The notes below the pieces were generated by a model. That model was not told the DNA's origin, made no database searches, and saw only the letters and a list, made by a program, of their open reading frames with translations. From Aristolochia californica (Eukaryota; Streptophyta; Magnoliopsida; Piperales; Aristolochiaceae): a stretch of 64,000 bases of DNA. Position numbers and translations under genes: made by a program. Location: positions 19,985,720-20,049,719 of the forward strand of contig JARWKL010000015.1 of the NCBI GenBank assembly GCA_029961685.1, in the 5' to 3' direction. Below, one piece after another: positions 36,112-47,500 of this stretch (position 1 is the first letter of the stretch; the number at the start of each line of letters is the position of its first letter).

Positions 36112-36423
36112 TCATAATAAGTCCCATAAAATTGTCCCTAAGGTCTGAAGCCACTTAACACCGAGAACTAAATCAAAACCAGTGAGGGGTATGATGCAAA
36201 AATCTGCTGAGAAGATATGTCTAACAATGGAGAATCGGACAGACTTGCTGACCCCATAGCTCGACACTTTGTCCCAATTGGCAATAGACACTGAAGTGAT
36301 TGGCTGGGATTTCACCGGAAGTTGCAAATACTTGGTGGAGGTAAGGCTGATGAAATTGTGTGTGCTGCCTGAGTCCATGAGACTGACCAGTGGCTGGGCA
36401 CCAACTAGCACACGAACTTGCAT
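36112..36423 (-). pseudogene. Gypsy aspartic protease
   Basis: The frame holds VSLMDSGSTHNFIS, with the active Asp of the DSG motif, and later GFDLVLGVKWLQTLG, the second conserved block of retroviral-type aspartic proteases. It is part of the Gypsy pol region and is cut off by stops from its neighbours. Confidence 0.8.
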
Positions 36424-37542
36424 TGTGGTGGTGGTCTAAATGCCCGTAATGGCGTGGATGAACACCGCAGGTTCATCAGCAGCAACCTCTTCCACCGGTG
36501 GGTCTTCCTTGTTTTCGTCTTCCAATTCCACTGAAAAAAGTTTCTTGCAGCGGTGCCCGAAGGTATAGTGTTCATCACAATTGAAGCATAACCCCTTTCT
36601 TTTCGGGCTTCCATTTATGATTCGATGAGTTTTTTTATGACTGGTTGTTGTGTTGGAGAGGGTTTTGGGAGGGAGGGAGGGAGGAGAGTTGTAAGGACTG
36701 CTGCGCTAGTGAGTGGAGGTGGATGACCCTCCCGATGTGGTTTTCCTAGTTGGCCACGTTGGCTTATTGTTTTGAAATTTGTATTTGGCCTCCAAAGTTC
36801 GAGCAAAATTCATAGCTCGGGTCAAATCTGAGGGGGCCATGAGTTCTACTTCCAACCTCAATGCCTCATTTAACCTTGCTGTGAAGAAGCTAACTTGCTG
36901 ATCTATCTGATCACTTGGCTAGCTCGGGCTAACTTCTCCTGAAATATCTTCTGGTAATCAGCAACACTGCCGGTCTGTTTTAATAGAATGAGATCGCTCA
37001 ATGGGTTAGTGTGGGTGGAAGGCCCAAACCGGATGGTGCATAATTCTTTTAAATTCTTCCCAACCGATGCCCGAATGTTCCCGTTCCAGTTGGTGGCCCC
37101 ACAGCTGCGCTTCTTCGAGCACGTGGAATGCGGCCAACCCAACTCTGTCCACTGCAACAGTCTGTTGATGGGAATTTTTTTTTCGCAGCGGTATATCCAA
37201 GATAAAGGGTCTTCTGACCCGCTAAAGAGCGGAAATTCCATTTTTGTATACCTTGGAATGGTGGTAGGCTTTGAACGTCCTCCATTCGGACTATAGTGTC
37301 CCCCTTGTCCCTGATTTTCTGGGTGTCCCCCATGTGGAGTGGGTGTCCTACGAATCAGGTTGGTGATCTCTTCCATATGCTGAGACATCGCATGAGCGAC
37401 TAAATGAGACTCTGTGTTGTCCAACATGCTTCCAGTCGACCCTTTGCCTCGTCCTGCCTTGCTTGCATATCTTCTCTAAACCTTTCAAACCTCTCTTCCT
37501 GGCTTGATGTCTCTCCCATTGTTCCCCGCTTTGATACCAACG

Positions 37543-38004
37543 TGTTATGATCTCTAACCATGGACCGTGTAACCTGACAGAAGGAGATAGTCCTGGTCAA
37601 CACCAGAGTGCTGTGGACGTCCTGGTCTTCCTATGATTTCGAATTCTGGGTGAAGTAAGTGAGGAAAATAAGAAAAGGGAAGTGCTTGGGATAGAGGGGA
37701 GGAGATGGAGGATAACCCAACTCTGAGGGAGACCGTAACCTACGGCTTTGAGGGAGACCATAACCTGGTTCGTCGGAGGAGAACCTGTCCTGTTTTTTTA
37801 TTTCAATTTCATTCATTTTCTTCATTTCATTCTGCCCCTTTAAGCTGTTCGCTGAGGCTCAATATTTACAATGACGCCATTAAGGCTTACACGCTCAAAG
37901 AGCTGAAGCATACAGCATAAATATTAAGTAGTTGCTACAAAACAGATTTACCAAAAGTGCCATTATGGTTTGCACGTGATTCATATCGAGTCAAATTATA
38001 ATAT
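37543..38004 (-). repeat. 5' LTR of the Gypsy element, outer part deleted
   Basis: It is nearly the same as 32704-33150, but loses its match near 37980, where GCACGTGAT joins two parts that are about 20 bp apart in the other LTR. Only a TATCGAGTC word of the outer end is left near 37985. Confidence 0.75.
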
Positions 38005-38561
38005 ATGTAGGTTTGAGTTTGGCTAATATGCCACCTTTAGGGATGGGGCAGGGATAGGTGAAATATTAGGGAAATAGGGAAACGGGACGGGGATGGGGTG
38101 TTTCCCACCCAGTTCCAGCGTGTTTTGGGTGGCGGAATTAGGTTCGGGGTCGGGTTTTGGGAAAACAAGTCCCCAACCGGATCCGTGCCCACCCTCTCTG
38201 GCCTTTCTTTCCCACGACCCGGCATTCCGACCGTTGCGCCTTGGTTCGGACATGCACTCCTACAAGAGTAGAGTGTAGACGCTTGTCAAAACTGGTGGCC
38301 TGACAGTAATTAAGCAAAGCGACAGTGTCAATTCAAAAGCGCGCTCTCCTTGTTACGACCAAATCCTCCGTCCAAAAGTTTTCCCGCCGGTTCTTTCAGC
38401 AAAGTTCACCTGAGAGGGAAAAACGTAAGCTCTGGTGCAGTTCATTGCCTCCGCGCTTCTAGAATTGGCAAAAGCCTAGGTCAGAACCCTAATTTGCCAT
38501 TTCCCCATCTACGGCGAATTCTAGCTTAGCTGGTAGTTGTTTCAGCTGCTCATTTACTTCC

Positions 38562-41500
38562 ATGGAGGCAAGATCGACTTCCTTTGAAAGCCCTCGACTA
38601 TCTCCTGGAAAAGCTTCGTTCCAGGAGAAAAATGTGGAAGAGAATCGGGTTTCTGAACTTCCTCTAGTTGACGATGAGGTGGAAGGCGAAGCAGCTGGTG
38701 TAATGGTCACGAAAAGTGTTTCGCAGCGCGTGCAGAGAATTATATCGAGAGAAGGTATCGAGAGAAGATTTAGTGCGAGGCTTCAAACCAAGGACAGAAT
38801 TGACTATAGCTCGCGAAAGAAGAACTTCAGTGACGAGGAGAGAATCACGAAAAGAAAACTTAACGGCTCGTCCGGAAATGTGGAGCCTAAAGTTAACATG
38901 GATGCAACTAATGAAGTTATCGGCTCTGACAATGTGATGGATCTTGTCACTGAAAAAACTGAAGATCGAGCGGCGGGTAATGGAAGAGATTCGGTGACGG
39001 TTTTTTCAGGGAGAAGCGCATACTCAAGAGTGAAGGAAACGTTGAGGATCTTCAATACATACTACCTACACTTTGTTCAGGTCACTCAATCAATTGCCAT
39101 ACGTTATTTCTCTTGACTGTTCTGTGTCTTGTCCATTTCTATAAAGGCATTTCTCCCTGACCCCTAGTTTTCGTTCTTATTATTTACATTGGTGCTGGGT
39201 TTCTGGAACGTGGAGTCCATTGATTTACCGTTTAAGCCTAGAATAGCATTGTGTTGGAAAACAAGTCCGGTCATTTCATCACTTCAATAGATTTATTTTT
39301 ATATGGAATCTTGTTCTACATGTTGAATTGTATCTATGGTTCAAGTTTTATCTACATAAGACATATAGAATGGGAGATATAAAGAGATAAAACTCGATTG
39401 TTTAAGCGAGGCATTTTTGTAATTTGCAAAGCCCCACTTAATTAAATAGAGAGGGGGTTGTGCACAAGCCTCAAGAAGCTCCAATCCGAGTTTTTCTCCA
39501 TTCTCTCCTCTATTTCTTCCTTCTATGCTCTCTTCTACTCTTCAGTCTTCTTATATGGTATCAAAGCAATATATCGTGTCCGGGAGTGCCTTTTATCAAT
39601 CTTCATCAATTTTTGAAGGGGAATCTCTTGAAAAGGGGTTTTATCAAATCTCTTGGCTACCGGCCAGTAAAAAAACTCAAGCTTTTTCCTTTTTTTTTTC
39701 TGCCATAATCCTAGGGTACTGGTTTGACCAGTCTATGAGTGATCCTTTATGATTTAATTGTCCTAAAAGGGTTTGTTTGATTCTCCTTGGGATTTGCGCC
39801 ATCTATACCTGCATCATTGCTTGTGTTATCATCTGTTAAAGCTGATGTCAGCCCTATTTAAGGTTTATTTTCTTGGAAATTGGAGTTTATGTACTGATTA
39901 AAGTTGTTTGTTGCCCTAACCCTAATTTTGCAAAGTGGGGTCCACACTGGTGATATTCTAGGAAATACTTGGGAAGTGTTCTGGTGTTGATTTGTGACTC
40001 TATACAGATAATATGACGGATTCAGGTGAAGTATATACCCATTTAGAGAAATTGCATGGTATGATGGAAACGAGATGATTACTATTACTTCTCAGAGATT
40101 GACAAGGTCAAATTATCTCAATTGGACTAAATTAGTTAGGATGTACCTGAAGGCCAAAAAGAAACTAAGTTCATTCGAGATGATCCTTCAGTTCCTGTTG
40201 ATGATGATTGGGACGTAGATGACAACCCAGTTATAACTTGGATTTGTCAATAGTATTGATTCTACATCGAGGAATCAAGTAATGAATTTTGAGACTAAAG
40301 GGTAGAGTATTGCCAAGCTTGTCTGGTGGCTAAAGGGTGCACCCAAACATACAGTGTTGATATTGCCCAATTATCTTTTATTCGTATATTGGTTTCTATT
40401 GCAGTGAATTAAAGATGGTCTCTATGCCAACTAGATATAAAAAATGCTTTCTTGTATGGTGATCTAGACGGGGAAGTAAATATGAAGCAACCTCCGGGAT
40501 ATGTTGCTCAGGGGTGGAGAAACATAAAGTTTGTAGACTCAAGAAAACAATCTATAGCTTAAAATAGACTCTGAAGGCTTGGTTTGAAAAATTCAACCAG
40601 GTGGTGATGTTTATGGGGTTTGACGATCATATTTGGTCAAATACCTAGCGACAAACTCCTATGTTCCTTTCATTACGGTATTTCCGAATAAGTTCGTGGA
40701 TGACAAGCCTAAAGGTTATCTTATTGATGATATCGATATTGATGATAGTGACGATATCCGACATTGATGATATTGATGATATTGATGATGACCTTGATAC
40801 GGAGCTGCTAACTATGACGAATGCGCTATTTTTGAGAAGCCACTATCACCACTCTTGGTTTGTAATGAAAAGGTCGTTTGGGATTATGGTATTGCTAGTG
40901 TATGTAGATGATATTATTTTTGTCTGACAGTGATATTTCTGGTATTGAAGAAATTAAATCCCACTTGACAACACACTTCTAAACTAAAAATATTGGGCTA
41001 CTAGAATACTTTTTGGGTATTGAAGTAGCAAGAAGCAAAGAAAAAGTTGTCTTGGCACAATGAAAGTATATAACAGATATGTTACAAGAATATGGTATTT
41101 TAGGAGCCAAGCAGTTGATACTCCAATGGAGGTTGGCCATGATCTCCAGGATGATCAAAGTGCAAAATTGAATGATAAGACTATATCGAAAATTAGTGGG
41201 TAAATTTATCTTATACAACAAGCACAAGACCTGATATCTCATTTGTAGTGAGTGTGAGTCAGTTTATGGAGCATCCACGCAAAGTCCACCTAGAAGCAAC
41301 ATAGAGAATTTTAAGGTATCTTAAAGGGGTACTAGGAAGGGGTATTTTCTTTAAACTTAATGGTTATTTGAAAATTGAAGCCTTCTCTGATGCAAACTAT
41401 GCTGGTTCCAAAATAGACAGTAAGTTGACTACTGGCTATTGTGTCTTCTTAGGGGGCAATTGAATAAGTTGGAAAAAGCAAAAAGTAGAATGTTGTGGCT

Positions 41501-44500
41501 CAATTTAGTGTTGAAGCTGAATATATAACAATGACTCATACTGTCAGAGAGTTGATGTGGGTGAGATCAATCTCATAGGAGTTGAGTTTCTACCAGAATG
41601 ATCTATGACCATGTTTTGTGATAATCAGACAACTATCTTTATTGCGAGTAATCCAGTCTTCCATGAGAGGACAAAACACATAGAGGTGGACTGCCACTTT
41701 ATTTGGGATGCCGTGAAGAAAAAGGAGGTAGTCACCCCTTTTGTTTGATCTGAAGATCAACTTGAAGATTTCTTTACTAAGGCACTTTTTTTTTTTTGAA
41801 ATGATGCTGAATTGTATTATGAGAGCTCAAACGAGCAGATTACAAGAGGGGAAACCTTCCCAAACAATGAGAGATTGCTGGGAGGTTTCGAATTTTGCCA
41901 ATTTATCAGCCAAAGAATTGGCTGATCTAGGAATGAGGTTCCGATTACAATGATGGATGACACAATGTCAGCAATACAATCAGTGATTGGCCAATGGAGC
42001 TAAGGAGGGGAGTTATCTTTTGAACACCAACTGATGGCAGTCTTTGAGTCGCATTCGATCATCAGCTTGCCATGAAGCAGTATTTGAATCAACAATACCC
42101 ACCGACTCTGCATAGGATAGAATAGGGTTTCCACTGTTGTCTCTGAAAACACCACCAGCTCCAGCAGGCCCAGGACAGCCTAAAGCATTGCCATCAAAAT
42201 TGAGTTTGATGCAGTCATAAGGGGGAGGATCCCAGGTGGCCATAACCAGATTCCTACGTGGGCCCACCATATGCGCTATCAAACCCCAATTTTCTCGAAG
42301 GGAGACGCCCGATAGAGAAGCAAACTCCTTCCTAGAATGTAGCCAACTCGAAATAAGGCCCACTGCCTGAGACGCTATATTATCTGGGTTGCTAGCCTTG
42401 GAATTGAATCTCCGGTTGTTTCGCTCTAGCCATATACACCATGGGACATGCGCACAACATGCCAAGAGAATTATTTTGCCCAGCTTAGGAAGGCGCATCC
42501 CCATAACCATCTCAAAGGTGCCAACAAGGTCCTGATGTAGCCCCATTTGGAGACCAATCTTTTGAAATATCTTCATCCAGACTTGCCATGAAAAGTCGCA
42601 ATGTAAGAGAACATGCTGGACTGTCTTGTTGCACACACCACAAAGGGGACAAGTGCGATCGGGGGTAGTGTAACCTCTTTTATGGAGGTTGTCAGAGGTG
42701 AGGATTTGATCCCTGATGGCCGTCCACACGAAGAATTTGATTTTACTAGACGTTGAGAGCTTCCATGCCAAGTTTGCCTTGTGTTCATGCATGCTGTAAT
42801 CTTGTTTTCTAATGTGAGAGTAGGCGGATGCAATTGTGAATCGGCCATTAACGCTAGGCTTCCATGTCACCCCATAGGTTGTTATCCTTGATGTTGAAGT
42901 TTCAGATCCATTTGAGCAAAAGGGCATTGTTCATCTCCTTCGTAGGCCGAATGCCTAAACCACCCAGATTGCGGGGCATGCAAATATCCTTCCAACTCAC
43001 TAAATGATATCTGAGGTGTCCTCTGATCCTCTCTAGAGAAAACGTTGACGGATGGCGTCAATCCTGTTGCAAACAGAGGCCGAACAGTGCATGAATGATA
43101 ATAAATACTGCCAAACAAGACTTGAGGAGAGTGAGTCGCCCAACAGTAAAGCTTGCCTCTCCAAGTAGCTAGTCTCTTCTCAAATTTCTCAATGAGGAGG
43201 GACCAAAGCGTCGCCGAAGGCCGAGAGTCAAAGAGTGGTAGTCCAAGATATGTAGCTAACAAATTTCCCACTGAGCACCCCAAATAGTCAGCCACACCCT
43301 GAAACACAGGTGAGTCGATATGATAGCCTAGGAGGGTGGTTTTTTTCCAGTTAATGTTCTGACCGGAAGCCAGTTCAAATAGTCCCAATACAACACGCAG
43401 TTTTTGGATCTGATCTATTGTACCAACCCCAAATCAAATTGTATCGTTTGCAAATTGAAGGATTGACACATCAAAGGCTGCCCAATTCGTCGTGGGGAGG
43501 AGCCAACCCAGGTTTTTGGCCGAATAGATCAAAGATGATAGGTATTCCGCTACCACATTGAAGAGCAAAGGAGAAAAGGGGTCTCCCTGCTTGATTCCCT
43601 TAGATCCCTTAAAATAACCGCAGGCCGTTTCGTTGAGAAGAACAGAGTAACTTGTAGAAGAGATGCAACTTTGAATCTAGAAGTGGCATTTTCCCCTGAA
43701 TCCCATCTTCCCCAGGAGAGTGTCCAAAAGCTTCCAATTAACTCTGTCAAAGGTTTTCTCAAAATCAAGCTTTAGGATGAATTTTGGAAGCTTTAAAACC
43801 TTAAAATGGTGGATGAGCTCGTGACATGCCATGGCCAAGTCTAATATATTTCTTCCCTTGATAAAAGCACTCTGGCCATGATGAATGACAATAGGGAGAA
43901 CTGCCCTGCGGCGATTGGCAAGGAGGCACGCAAGCACCTTGTAAGCATTGGTGGTGAGACTGATCGGCCGGAACTCAGAAGGAATTTCTGCCCCTTCTTT
44001 TTTAGGGATGAGGGCAATAAACGAAGCTTCGATGCTCTTATATCTGATGCCATGCTAATCGAACGAGTGGACCATGCAAGCAATATCGTCTCTGATGAAG
44101 GGCCAACATCGGCGATAGAATTCCCCTTTGAAACCATTCGGGCCCGGTGCACGAAGACTCAATGTTGCTTTTTCAATTTCCTTACTGGAGAAAGGGAGCT
44201 CGATGAGACTAGTTGCGGCTGAAGGAATAGCCTGGAGATGAACTCTTTCGAAGAAAGGGCGAACTAGTTGGCCATCAGAGTTTAATTTTGCAAAAAAGTT
44301 CACCAGTGAGTATGAAATAAGGGATCAATCCGAGGTACTCTCACCATTGACGTTGAGCGTGGTGATGCGGTTGGCTCTTCTCCGAGCAGAGGCGACTGCA
44401 TGGAAAAATTTAGTATTGGCATCCCCTTCGAAGACCCATTTAAATCTTGCACGTTGCTTCCAGTGCATGAGCTCACTATGAATGATGGACTGCATTTTCC

Positions 44501-47500
44501 CTTGGAGGGCGTATCTCTGAATTACTTTTGTGGAAGAGAGGTTTCTAGATTCCTCTTTAGAGTCAAGAGTGGAAATCTGAGAAGGGACGACGGCTCTCTC
44601 GGTTGAGGAAGAGGCCTTTCTCGCAGAGGCCCATGATCGCAGCAACGACTTCAGCTTCTTGAGCTTGGCTGGAAAATTTCACCCGATCGGGCCCATCACG
44701 ATCATCATCTCCCAGAAGGACTGGATAGAGGAGTCAAAAGAGGGGTCCGCTATCCAAGCATTGTTGAATTTAAAGGGGGGGGGGGGGGGGCAACTGCCGA
44801 AGTGGGTATCTACCATAATCGGCCAATGGTCAGAAACAACCCTATTGAGGACTTGGCCTGTATTACTTGAGCCAGTCGTTGTTGGCTAAGAAGTGGTCAA
44901 GCTTGGAGAGGATGGGGGGCTGTCTGCCATTTCACCAAGTGAAGGTCTTCCTAGATAGGGTAACCTCATCAAGATCCCAACTGCCAATAAAGTCTGCAAA
45001 TAGCCTCATGGAGGTAGTGATTCTCCGGGAGGGCGGGGATTTCTCGTGGCAGAAGTGGGTAACATTGAAATCTCCCGCAAGCATCAGAGGAATGGGCCAC
45101 TTCTGACAAGTCCTCAAAAGGTCATCCCAAAAGAGATGTCTCTCATGGTGTCTAGTAGGACCATACACACCCACAAGGCACCAAATGTTCCCCAATCCTT
45201 TCTCTCAATTTGATTCCGAGGGAGTAAGTGCCACAATAGCGATCAAGCACCTCAATGGTATTAGTGTCCCACACAATGAGAATGCCGCCAGCCGATCCAA
45301 TCGCATCGATAGAAATCCTTGCAGGCTCCTTAAGAGGCCACAACTCATGGATATATCCAAGGGGCAAAGAAGCCACCTTGGTTTCTTGAAAAATAGCAAC
45401 ATTTGCCTTGGTGGAGGCAAGGAGGAACCGAATTGAGGCACGACGACGTACGAATCCAATTCCTTGAACATTCCAAGAGATAATGATCATTGATCACTAG
45501 TCTTCTTCTTGGACTTCTCAGAAAGGTGGTTATCTCCCCTGAGGGGCTCTGTGTAGACGGTGCCCATCACCTTGGCAAGTTCCACTATTTGTGCCCAGGT
45601 TTCTGGGTAGAATTTTTGTTGTTCTATCTAAAGAGCAGCCACATACTTCTGAGCTCTTTCACCCGTCTCTAGGAAGATGAAGTCCCCTATCTCTGGATTG
45701 CATGGGTATCTAGTAGTAGCACTTTCACCCGTCTCTTTACTAAGGCACTTGAAAGCGTGAATTCTTGGTTTTCTGTAACAAGCTGAACCTCTTGGTTATA
45801 TATGCTTCAACTGAGGGGGAGTGTTGGAAAACACGTCCATGGGTATTTTGGTTATTTTATCACTTCAGTAGATTTATCTTTATATTTAATCTTGTTCTAC
45901 ATGTTGAATTGTATATGTGGTTCAAGTTTCTTATACATAGGACATATAGAATGGGAGATATAAGGAGATAAAAGCTTGATTGTTTAAGTGAGGGCATTTT
46001 TGTAATTTGTGAAGTCCCACTTAATTAAATAGAGAGGGGGTTGTGAATTACTCCCAAGAAGCTCCAGTTCAGTGCTTTTCTTCATTCTCTCCTCTATTTC
46101 TTCCTTCTGTCCTCTTTTCTAATCTTCAATCTTCTATTTTTACACATTGATATATGTCAAATCAAGGGCTTTGTTGTCAATTTTGTTTTTGCATAGGTAC
46201 TGGTTCCAATGTTTCGTGTCTTTGAAGATCAGTGAAGTTAGAATGCTTTTTTCTTAGTTACAGTTCTTTCAATTTCGTTATCTGTAGATAATAAGTAAGC
46301 CATATCAAATCCGATTTGAGTTGGAAACGAATGACTCTGAAAATTGAAAAGATTAAGTAGGCACCATTTCTGGGTAAATGTGAGCAGTTTCATCTTATCT
46401 TTCAAAACACAAACTTTTGAATCTGTGTTATAATTCATACATGACATTTTTGGTGTTGAGCTATCCTAGGAGACAATTGACCCACACATTGTTGTTTGAC
46501 AGTTTCCAGTAGATTATGAACATAAATATTTGCAAGAGTATTTGGCTTCTATTCTGGAACTAGATAGTGCAAAATGATGTACCTCACTGTTTGCTGCACC
46601 TGAATCTAATTCTATATATTGGTGTTGTAGCTTAATTATGTAGAGCTGTGCTGAAATAAAAAAAATGAAAGCCTCTAAAACAAAAATTCTCATTGGTCTT
46701 TGAATGGGACCCATTCACCCTATGTAAATAGATCCCATATGACTGAACAAAGTCCTCTGTTTCAAAAGCTCTCATTTTTTCTATTTTAGTGGATTTGATC
46801 TCAATTACAAAATATGCCTTCTTACATGATGAAAACTCACTGAACATGGTGGCTAACCCTACGACAAACCTAATAGGTATATGAAAGGTGTGATATTAGG
46901 AGATGCATGAAACAAGATGAACTTTGTTAGAATTTGCAGGAAGAAAGCAGTGAGAGAGATTAGGGTTTTCTGACCTCTCTCCCTTGTCTATAATATAAAC
47001 ATATATCAAAATTGCATCCATGTCGATGCAAGGCAATCTAGTTTCTAAGGAAAAATACTTTCCAATAAAATAAGTAAAATCTAGTTACATGTTCTAACAC
47101 TCCCCTTCAAGCTGGAGCATATAGCTTCAACTTGTTGTAAAATCTGTCTCACACTCTCCATAAGCATAAAAAAATAAATACTGATTGGTCTTAAAAAAAT
47201 TGTCTTCATGCGGATTCAACAACTTCAAAATTTGTGGTGTTTGTGGTCTTTGGCTTCAAATTCTTCATCTTCTATTCTCCCCCTTACTTGGATATTTTTT
47301 ATTGCTAGTCACATAAATTTTTTTTACACAACTTTGGTAATTCTTCATGGTAGGTTGTATTAAATTCCTTATCTCTTTCTATCCCCCCCTCCCTCCCCTT
47401 CCCTCCTCCTCCTCCTCCTCCTCTCAAGTTGAGGATCACTCTTTATTTTTTTAGAGGCCCATCTTGCACAAAACAAGTATGATTGAAGAAAAATCACTCA

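Larger units (their letters stand above)
32704..38004 (-). mobile_element. Gypsy (Ty3-type) retrotransposon, broken
   Basis: On the minus strand the order is 5' LTR (about 38004-37543), primer site (37539-37528), gag (37427 to about 36540, with a CCHC knuckle FNCDEHYTFGHRC near 36580), protease (LMDSGSTHNFIS, 36423-36112), RT (36002-35418, [15 protein letters not shown] and [11 protein letters not shown]), RNase H (35247 to about 34681), integrase zinc region (HDSAHEGLQ, CLICQRNK), integrase core (34251 on, MDFIEGL, DRLSKYGHF) and a C-terminal part (YFGPYIILRRVG), polypurine tract and 3' LTR (33224-32704). PR-RT-RH-IN order is Gypsy. Stops and frame shifts break the polyprotein. No clear target duplication is left. 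Confidence 0.9.
41788..45733 (-). mobile_element. L1-type LINE with a 17-bp target duplication, inserted in Copia RNase H
   Basis: The minus strand reads, in order, an endonuclease (from 45490: [16 protein letters not shown]; then [16 protein letters not shown] at 45195-44932), RT (44303 to about 43430: [55 protein letters not shown]), a zinc-binding zf-RVT block ([20 protein letters not shown]) and an RNase H tail ([19 protein letters not shown]). It ends in a poly-T on the plus strand. The flanks TCTTTACTAAGGCACTT at 41771-41787 and 45734-45750 are identical. The endonuclease is in two frames, and other breaks follow; no ORF1 is seen, so it is 5'-truncated. Confidence 0.9.
39252..46144 (+). 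mobile_element. Copia retrotransposon with a LINE nested in it (KYP intron 1)
   Basis: LTRs at 39252-39555 and 45822-46144 begin TGTTGGAAAACA and share most of their length. The whole is flanked by CATTG on both sides (39247-39251 and 46145-46149), a perfect 5-bp target duplication. A primer site TGGTATCAAAGC follows the 5' LTR. Gag remains are at 40013-40260, then RT ([16 protein letters not shown], later [10 protein letters not shown] near 40890-40925) and RNase H up to the FFTKAL block, where a LINE of 3.95 kb is inserted. Protease and integrase are deleted. All frames are broken. Same orientation as the host gene. Confidence 0.9.

Noticed and set aside
38040..38270. G-rich stretch (GGGACGGGGATGGGG) before the SUVH4 gene as a transposon end or quadruplex promoter
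   Set aside because: No matching inverted end or target duplication was found, so it is only noted as GC-rich upstream DNA.
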